From assembly GCA_009843005.1 (NCBI GenBank), contig VYEH01000408.1:1-10254 (forward strand): a stretch of 10,254 nt of DNA, given 5' to 3'. This DNA is from Pseudomonadota bacterium (GTDB taxonomy: Bacteria; Pseudomonadota; Gammaproteobacteria; Steroidobacterales; Rariloculaceae). Below, one piece after another: positions 4,942-10,254 of the stretch (its first letter is position 1; every line of letters starts with the position of its first letter). Below the pieces are notes generated by a model. The model made no database searches and was not told where the DNA came from. It saw only the letters and a program-made list of their open reading frames with translations. The position numbers were made by a program, and so were the translations under genes.

Positions 4942-7257
4942 TCAGAAACGAAATGTATAGCTGAGTTTCACAGCCAGGTCCGAGGTGACCGGATTGAATC
5001 GGTCACCCTCGCCGAAATCTCCCATGTTGTGGTTGAGCACGATGAAGCCCTCCCGTCCGGGCGCCGGGACCCACTCGATGCGGCTGTTGAGACCGGTGGT
5101 CCTGCTGACGTTGTCATATTGAACCAGGTTCACCCATGCCCACCTGGAAGAGAAAATCAAGTCCATGCGCAGCCGTACCAGCCGAGTCTCGAACTCGCCC
5201 TGCGGCACGTCGACTTCGTTGTAGTCATAGCCCACGCCGGCGCGGAAGTGCCGGCTCGCATTCCAGGATAACTGTCCCCGGATGTTGAAGCGGTCCCCGC
5301 CGTAGAAATCGCCCGCCTGGATGCCGCCGTTGAGCGTGAACGCCCTTTGGCGGCCTGACATGATTTCAAATCCGTAATCGCCGAACGAATACTCTCCGAT
5401 GGGCATCACGACGCCGGGCGAGATCTCGAATGGCATGGAGAGAACTTCCCTGTTCGAGGCGTAAAACACACCGAATTCGTCGTTTTGCCGGCTCTCGGCC
5501 TCGAACACGCGAAACCGGACGATCTGGCTCTGCAGGCCGCCGTCAAGGAGATCGACCCGGTGCGTATCCACGCCCGCGAAAATCGCCCGCAGGAATCCCT
5601 CGCGCAGCCAGTACCTGTACCCCACCGCCGCGTTGACGTCTCTGATCCCTCGACGGTCCACGAACCCCAGTGCGGGGTTGTATTGTTCCTGAATCTCGCG
5701 CAGATCGAATCCACCCTGCCATCCGGCAGCGTTCGGCAGTTGCAGTCCGATACCGAAGGCGGCGCTGTCTCCTTGCACGCCTTCCGTTTTCGTATCGAGG
5801 TACCACGCATCGCCACGCAGGATATTGCCTCCGGGCAGGCGTGTATTGAGGAAGCGGAAATCCACGCCGAGAACCGAGTTGTGCCGGTTCGAGCGGGGGT
5901 CGCCGCTTGTGGCAATGAACCCGATCGAGGATTCAGTCAATATGTTGGCGGCTCCCCTGGCAACGATGACGTCCGTCGCGTCGATCCCCTGAAACTCTTC
6001 CTGCCGTATCGCCAGCGCGCCCACGTCCCAGCGCCCGAGCCTGCCGCTGAGTTTGCCGCCGTAGTTGAGGTCGACCGGCAAGCCCGCGGCACTCAGTCCG
6101 ATCCTGCGCGAAAAGAACGGCTTTGCGCTCTCCCTCGATGCGCGCGTCGCGCCAGTGAATGCGACCTCTCCAAACTGATTGCCGGAAATTCGTCCGAACT
6201 GGAATATGTCGGTGTCGCGCAGGAAGAAGTCGCGCTTTTCGGGGAAGAACAGGTTGAACCGCGTCAGGTTGACCTGCCGGTCGTCCACCTCGGTGGCGGA
6301 GAAATCCGTGTTGACCGTAAGCGATCCGTTCAGCGACGGGGTGATCTTGTAGAACAGGTCGATGGAGGGATCGAAATTCGACTCGGTGGCAGAAATCCGG
6401 TGCTCCTTCTGCAAGTTGACACTGGCAGAGGGAACGACGTCCAGGCCCACCCCCTGGTTGACGTCGCGGATGCCGATCAGCGATCCGGTGACGCTGGGAT
6501 TCATCGCGCGGTTTCGCGCAACCCAGATCACCCGTTCTCCGCGACGCAGAATCTGGCGCTGAAAATTGATTCCCCAGGTGTCGTTCTCCGGATCGAATGA
6601 CAGCGTCTTGAAGGGAATCTCGATTTCCGCGATCCAGCCGTCCTCGTTTCGCGACGTCGCCGCATGGTAGATGCCGTCCCAGTTGAACGCCATGCTGGTG
6701 GTGTTCTCGTAGAGCGCATCGTCGCGCACGCCGTTCGCGTTGACGGAGAGGAAGTAACCGCTGCGCTGATTGTTGAACGGATCCAGAATGATCGAGAAGC
6801 CGTCGTCTCCGAAAGTCGATTCGCCCTGCCGAAGTACGCGGGCAACCAGGATTTCCGGGTTGCTCAGGAAGGCGCGCACGGCGACGAAGAGCGAATCGCG
6901 GTCGTAGAGCACCCGCACCTGGGTGTATTCGGACGGTTCGTCACCTTCGTTCGGTTCGCTGATGACAAAGTCGTCAATCATCGGTGCGGTGGCCCAGACG
7001 GCTTCGTTTAGCATGCCGTCGATCACCGGCCGCGTATCGGTACGAACGATATGCAGTTCCTTCTCCACGGTGCGTGCCTCGTCCTGGGCGACGGCGAATG
7101 GCGCGCAACACATTGCCGCGCCCATGGTCGCACTCAGATACGCACCCGTAACCGCGCCCTGAAACGCACCCGGCTCGAGCGGGGACACTTCGTCCAGGAT
7201 CACGATGGTGCTGCCCTCCCTGTCGCTGGTCACCGGCGGCGATACGCTCAACTTCAT
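4942..7257 (-). CDS. CBM9-like / DUF5916 outer-membrane beta-barrel protein
   Basis: This 771-residue envelope protein has two parts. Residues about 76-260 form a CBM9-like domain, starting VIDGMLNEAVWATA and including YDRDSLFVAVRAF, DDGFSIILDPFNNQRSGYFL and GWIAEIEIPFKTLSF. From about 265 it reads as the DUF5916 barrel, with the hallmark FFPEKRDFFL (337-346), alternating aromatic strands and a terminal F-R-F typical of Bam-inserted barrels. Family members are predicted outer-membrane proteins of uncertain role, often linked to polymer or organic-substrate uptake. The N-terminus is odd: hydrophobic residues about 31-56 end AVAQ like a signal-peptide cleavage site, but the preceding 30 residues contain acidic groups. 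A GTG at 7203, preceded by AGGGAGGG, is an alternative start. The same frame reads back to the stop of the TSUP gene with no other start codon. The gene is 45 bases from that permease. Confidence 0.85.
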   Translation of the reverse strand: MKLSVSPPVTSDREGSTIVILDEVSPLEPGAFQGAVTGAYLSATMGAAMCCAPFAVAQDEARTVEKELHIVRTDTRPVIDGMLNEAVWATAPMIDDFVISEPNEGDEPSEYTQVRVLYDRDSLFVAVRAFLSNPEILVARVLRQGESTFGDDGFSIILDPFNNQRSGYFLSVNANGVRDDALYENTTSMAFNWDGIYHAATSRNEDGWIAEIEIPFKTLSFDPENDTWGINFQRQILRRGERVIWVARNRAMNPSVTGSLIGIRDVNQGVGLDVVPSASVNLQKEHRISATESNFDPSIDLFYKITPSLNGSLTVNTDFSATEVDDRQVNLTRFNLFFPEKRDFFLRDTDIFQFGRISGNQFGEVAFTGATRASRESAKPFFSRRIGLSAAGLPVDLNYGGKLSGRLGRWDVGALAIRQEEFQGIDATDVIVARGAANILTESSIGFIATSGDPRSNRHNSVLGVDFRFLNTRLPGGNILRGDAWYLDTKTEGVQGDSAAFGIGLQLPNAAGWQGGFDLREIQEQYNPALGFVDRRGIRDVNAAVGYRYWLREGFLRAIFAGVDTHRVDLLDGGLQSQIVRFRVFEAESRQNDEFGVFYASNREVLSMPFEISPGVVMPIGEYSFGDYGFEIMSGRQRAFTLNGGIQAGDFYGGDRFNIRGQLSWNASRHFRAGVGYDYNEVDVPQGEFETRLVRLRMDLIFSSRWAWVNLVQYDNVSRTTGLNSRIEWVPAPGREGFIVLNHNMGDFGEGDRFNPVTSDLAVKLSYTFRF

Positions 7258-7302
7258 TCCGTGCCGGTCAGCACCGCTGCCCGCAGACCGAAGCCAGGCG
7301 CG

Positions 7303-8055
7303 TCAAACTGACCACGCACCATAGAGCAGCCGCGCGGCAGTCACAAACAACAGCACCCGAATCAGGACGCTGAAGAACTCCGGACGAATGAACTGCCGTA
7401 ACCAGTTACCCACCGGTACGAAGATCATGGCCGGTACGACGGCCAGTAGGCTTTGGCCGAACAATAGCGGGGTATACGCCTGCAGGGACCCCAGAATGAT
7501 CAGGTGCGTGAGCGAAAGGGACATGAACACCGCGGAAAACGTGAAGACGTATGTCCGCGGGTTCGCGCCGATGGCGTCCACGTAGGGCACGATCACCGGC
7601 GCGCAGATGCCCGTTGCGCCCTGCAGGGTACCGGATGCGAATCCGACCGGAAACGCGAGGCGGTACCGGGCCTCGCGGGCGAGCGACAATTCCGGATGCA
7701 TGAACCGCAGCACCAGGTAGGCGAGCACCCACAGCGCCAGCACCGTCGCCAGGAATTTTTCGCTGGCCAGATACAGCACGGCCGCTCCGAGGGCGATGCC
7801 CGGCACGCCGGCGATGGCCACCCGCGCGACTTCCGGAACTTCCCGGTAGCAGTCCCGGAGACGCCAGGTCAGCCAGAGGTTGGTGATCAGCGTCGGCATC
7901 ACCATGATCATCACCGCCTGCTCGACACCCAGGAAGATAGCCATGATGGGCACCGCGATCCCCGGCAGCCCGAGACCCGTGATCCCCTTGTTCAGGCCAC
8001 CGGCCGCCAGGGCGAGCACGATGACCGCCCAGGCTTGCCATGCCAGGTCGTTCAT
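7303..8055 (-). CDS. TauE/SafE (TSUP) family membrane permease
   Basis: The 250-residue, highly hydrophobic protein shows the duplicated signature of the TSUP (TauE/SafE, formerly DUF81) family. Repeat 1 is GGLNKGITGLGLPGIAVP (19-36) and repeat 2 is GFASGTLQGATGICAP (138-153), each inside a re-entrant, glycine-rich helix. About eight membrane segments can be drawn, and the length is normal for the family. Members export or import small organic anions such as sulfite, sulfoacetate or related sulfonates across the inner membrane, but specificity cannot be read from sequence. The ATG at 8055 has GGAGA about 7 bases upstream. It is the third gene in the minus-strand cluster, 76 bases after the YCII-domain gene and 45 bases before the DUF5916 gene, which suggests a shared small-molecule substrate. 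Confidence 0.88.
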   Translation of the reverse strand: MNDLAWQAWAVIVLALAAGGLNKGITGLGLPGIAVPIMAIFLGVEQAVMIMVMPTLITNLWLTWRLRDCYREVPEVARVAIAGVPGIALGAAVLYLASEKFLATVLALWVLAYLVLRFMHPELSLAREARYRLAFPVGFASGTLQGATGICAPVIVPYVDAIGANPRTYVFTFSAVFMSLSLTHLIILGSLQAYTPLLFGQSLLAVVPAMIFVPVGNWLRQFIRPEFFSVLIRVLLFVTAARLLYGAWSV

Positions 8056-8131
8056 TACACGGTCTCCGGCGGCAACCTCAGCGGCGGACCCTCAACGCGT
8101 ATCGCCTCAGCCCTCTGGCCCGAGTGCTTCG

Positions 8132-8524
8132 CTAGGCCGCCGTGAAGCTCCGGGTCGAGTGATTCAGGCGCAGCGTCAGCGTCCCCTCGTTGATCAGCCA
8201 GGGGCGGACTTCGAAGGTACGCGCGCCACTGGCGTGCATGGGGTCCTTCTCGGCAATAGCTCTCGCCGCTTCCAGGTTCTCGGCGCGCACGACGACCATG
8301 CCTTCGCCGCGCCACTGTTGTTCGTCGTCGGTCCAGAATGGGCCAGCGGCAAAGAGGGTGCCGTCTTTCTCCATGGATATCTGGTATTCCAGGTGCTTCT
8401 CCAGCGTTTCCATGACCGGTTTCATACCGCTCGCGGGTCTGGTAAAGATCGCGTAAAGCTGCAATTGCAGCATGCCTTCACACGCCGCCCGTACATCGTC
8501 CGCCATGACCCTGGGTTCGTCCAT
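8132..8524 (-). CDS. YCII-domain protein (YciI-like)
   Basis: The 130-residue cytoplasmic protein carries a YCII (dimeric alpha-beta barrel) domain, about residues 20-108. It shows the family pattern of a conserved histidine followed by a glycine-rich turn and an aspartate: EKHLEYQ (H44), GTLFAAGPF, GEGMVVVRAENLEAARAIAEKDP (D94) and a closing EVRPW strand. YCII proteins are small ferredoxin-like-fold dimers. Some act as decarboxylases, dehalogenases or lactone hydrolases on aromatic-ring breakdown products, using the His-Asp pair, but most are uncharacterised. I chose ATG 8524 because GGAGGAG lies about 8 bases upstream. A GTG at 8539 would put that ribosome binding site inside the coding region. 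The gene is 62 bases after the ferredoxin gene, consistent with an oxidative catabolic role; that link is inference. Confidence 0.82.
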   Translation of the reverse strand: MDEPRVMADDVRAACEGMLQLQLYAIFTRPASGMKPVMETLEKHLEYQISMEKDGTLFAAGPFWTDDEQQWRGEGMVVVRAENLEAARAIAEKDPMHASGARTFEVRPWLINEGTLTLRLNHSTRSFTAA

Positions 8525-8586
8525 AGCCCTCTCCTCCACTCTCTGTCAAACCCCCTGCAGCCTGCCGCGCACGGCCCGTCGCGGTC

Positions 8587-8904
8587 TCAATAGGAAGGCG
8601 CGACCTTCAGCACCAGACCGTCCAGTTCCTGGGTCACCGGGATCTGGCAGGTCAGGCGGCTGTTCTCGCGGCGCTCGGTGGCTGCTTCCAGCATGGAGTC
8701 CTCGATGACGTCCATTTCGGGGAGCTTGTCCCACCATTCGTCGTTGACGTAGCAGTGACAGGTTGCGCACGAGCAGGCGCCGCCGCACTCGGCTTCGATG
8801 CCCTCGACGCCGTTCATGATGGCGCCTTCCATGACGGAATAGCCTTCCTCGACGTCCACTTCCACGTGTTCGCCTTCGGGCTCGATGTAGACGATTCTGG
8901 GCAT
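8587..8904 (-). CDS. [2Fe-2S] ferredoxin, adrenodoxin/putidaredoxin type
   Basis: The 105-residue protein is a plant-type-fold [2Fe-2S] ferredoxin. The cluster ligands follow the adrenodoxin spacing CX5CX2CX36C: C40, C46, C49 and C86, within ECGGACSCATCHCYV and SRLTCQIPVT. The acidic stretch DEWWDKLPEMDVIEDSML (55-72) is the usual partner-docking helix, and ELDGLVLKV near the C-terminus is typical of P450-linked ferredoxins such as putidaredoxin and rhodocoxin. It should pass single electrons from a reductase to a monooxygenase or similar enzyme in the cytoplasm; no such partner is encoded in the window. Two further cysteines, C44 and C51, lie in the cluster loop. ATG 8904 has AGGAG 7 bases upstream. 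It is the first gene of the minus-strand cluster and faces the DUF5666 gene. Confidence 0.93.
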   Translation of the reverse strand: MPRIVYIEPEGEHVEVDVEEGYSVMEGAIMNGVEGIEAECGGACSCATCHCYVNDEWWDKLPEMDVIEDSMLEAATERRENSRLTCQIPVTQELDGLVLKVAPSY

Positions 8905-9179
8905 TGTGCGGCTCCTGGCGCAGAGCGGAGCATGCTAGCGCCGATTCGGGCGAAGCGAAAGCCCCGGAGACGGACAATTCAGTTTTCCTGACAAACATAA
9001 ACGGAAAAGCAGTCGATCGGGCTTCCACTGTCGGCGCCCTGTCCGGCGTCCGGGCGAAGGATATTTCCGTCGCAGTCGTCAATGTCAATAGGGTAGAGCG
9101 GATTGCAAGGTGATGGAAACAGGCGGTTTCTTCGCTTCCGTGTCCAGCGCCCGAACGAGCAGAATCCCCGGGAGTTGCA
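8905..9179. other. Divergent intergenic region between ferredoxin and DUF5666-like gene
   Basis: These 275 bases separate two divergent genes and should hold both promoters, including that of the five-gene minus-strand cluster. Both ends contain ribosome binding sites: AGGAG for the ferredoxin (minus strand) and GGGAG at 9170-9174 for the GTG at 9180. The stretch around 8975-9015 is more AT-rich than its surroundings, with TTGTCA on the minus strand as a possible -35, but I found no convincing -10 at the right distance. Short open frames here show no family resemblance and no ribosome binding sites. Confidence 0.4.
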
Positions 9180-10254
9180 GTGAAAGTTATTAATTGGGTC
9201 CTTTCGTGGGCAGCCACGTTGCTGGTCCTCTCGGAAGGTGGCGGCAGCCGTGCACAAACTCCGGACCAGTCAGGTTCGGATGCGACGCCCGATCAGGGCA
9301 ATAAACGGCTCACCGGGACAGTCGCCGGTTTCGGAGGCGTCGACGGCGGCGGCGTCAATGTCGGCGGCACCTGGTTCGATACGTCCGGCGCCGCCGTATG
9401 GATCGACGGAGCGCCGGGAAGCCAGGAGCAACTCCAGTCCGGCCATGTGGTCACGGTTGACGGAAATGTCGATCAAGCGACCGGGAAGGGTGTGGCGAAT
9501 CGCATCGCGTATGAGCCGCGCATCATCGGGCCCGTTGAATCCATCGATATCGAGAACGACAGACTCAAGGTACTCGGCCAATCCATAAGCATCACGCCCG
9601 ATACGTCATTCGGCCGGTCCCACCCGTCCTCGTTCAGAACGGGCGACATGGTCGAGGTCAGCGGATTCGTCAAATCCGGCGGCGTAATTTCCGCGACCCG
9701 GATCGAGGGTATGGCGATCGGCTCGACGATCCAGGTTTCCGGAATCGTGACCGGGTCCGATGAGATGCTGTCGCGATTCGTAGTCGGCGCGCTGCCCATC
9801 AGCTTTCATGCAGCTCGCCTGGACGGGTTCCCCGGAAGGCTTGTTCAGGACAGGGACCGGGTGGAAGTGCGGTGCAGTCTCTCGGGGGATGCGTGTTTTG
9901 ATGAATCCGGCGCGCTTGTGGCCACGTCCGTCGCATATGAAGGGGTGGAAGCGGCCGATGCCGTGGAAATGGACGGGTTTGTAACGCGCTTTGAGTCGTC
10001 CGTGGATTTCGAAATATCGAACATTCCTGTCAAGACGGTTCCCGACACGTTATTCGACGGCGATGACGAGCAACGAATCCGCGCGGATACGCATGCCACG
10101 GTCAAAGGCGCCATCGAGAAAGATACGGGTACCCTGGTTGCGACAAGCGTTGACGCGCAACCCATCTCGAGGATCGAAATCGAGGCGCCCGTCGTCAGCG
10201 TGGACACGGAAACCGGCACGTTGACGCTGCTTGGGCTCATGATCCAGGTCAATG
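9180..10254 (+). CDS. Secreted DUF5666-repeat protein, N-terminal part (runs off window)
   Basis: An open frame from GTG 9180 to the window end gives 358 residues with no stop. GGGAG lies 5 bases before the GTG. Residues 1-25 form a signal peptide (K2, core WAATLLVLS, SRA before Q26), so the protein is exported. The mature part reads as about five short beta-rich modules of DUF5666 type, starting near 43, 115, 182, 260 and 332. They carry recurring features: G-x-V or G-F-V openings, D-T-x-F (GRSHP at 145-149, DGDDE at 293-297), G-D/D-R-V-E-V-x-G/C strands, and closing A-T-R-I or A-T-S-V strands. DUF5666 is an uncharacterised domain of bacterial exported proteins with an OB-like small barrel prediction. 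C232 and C239 are the only cysteines and could form a disulfide. The protein's role is unknown. Confidence 0.75.
   Translation, partial: MKVINWVLSWAATLLVLSEGGGSRAQTPDQSGSDATPDQGNKRLTGTVAGFGGVDGGGVNVGGTWFDTSGAAVWIDGAPGSQEQLQSGHVVTVDGNVDQATGKGVANRIAYEPRIIGPVESIDIENDRLKVLGQSISITPDTSFGRSHPSSFRTGDMVEVSGFVKSGGVISATRIEGMAIGSTIQVSGIVTGSDEMLSRFVVGALPISFHAARLDGFPGRLVQDRDRVEVRCSLSGDACFDESGALVATSVAYEGVEAADAVEMDGFVTRFESSVDFEISNIPVKTVPDTLFDGDDEQRIRADTHATVKGAIEKDTGTLVATSVDAQPISRIEIEAPVVSVDTETGTLTLLGLMIQVN

Noticed and set aside
5485..6600. A 371-codon open frame on the plus strand
   Set aside because: It is antisense to the DUF5916 gene, has no recognisable domain, and disappears where the sense codons change composition. 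The minus-strand protein carries the family hallmarks.
8979..9257. A 92-codon minus-strand open frame in the region upstream of the DUF5666-like gene
   Set aside because: It has no ribosome binding site or recognisable domain, and it overlaps the start and signal peptide of the plus-strand gene.

Overview
This window looks like chromosomal DNA of a GC-rich (by eye about 60%) Gram-negative bacterium, most likely an uncultured gammaproteobacterium. The YadG/YadH pair closely resembles the enterobacterial proteins. The other genes fit an envelope-rich marine or host-associated relative: an outer-membrane barrel of the DUF5916 type, a secreted beta-propeller and a secreted DUF5666 protein. I saw no rRNA, tRNA, CRISPR array, insertion sequence or phage gene. 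No gene-free stretch exceeds 300 bases.

Left edge (1-860): two divergent genes resemble the two halves of the FlhD/FlhC regulator. On the minus strand is the start of an FlhC-like protein, cut by the window edge. On the plus strand is a 205-residue protein that reads as two FlhD-like units in tandem. They are separated by a short AT-rich region. No flagellar gene is visible.

Plus-strand cluster (969-4101): an ABC exporter ATPase (YadG type) and its membrane partner (YadH type) overlap by one base. After 41 bases comes a secreted six-bladed-propeller protein of the peptidylglycine alpha-amidating lyase (PAL) type, with the family's metal-binding histidines and catalytic tyrosine apparently in place.

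Minus-strand cluster (8904 down to 4175): five genes with gaps of 62, 76, 45 and 32 bases, probably one operon. In transcription order they are a P450-type [2Fe-2S] ferredoxin, a YCII-domain protein, a TauE/SafE (TSUP) permease, a large CBM9-like/DUF5916 outer-membrane protein, and a five-helix membrane protein resembling the EXPERA (emopamil-binding, sterol isomerase) family. Together they suggest uptake and oxidative handling of an organic, possibly hydrophobic, substrate; that is inference.

Right edge (9180-10254): a secreted protein built of repeated DUF5666-like modules starts at a GTG codon and runs off the window.

The most unusual items are the duplicated FlhD-like regulator facing an FlhC-like gene, the bacterial PAL-like lyase behind an exporter, and the EXPERA-like protein co-directional with a P450-type ferredoxin.
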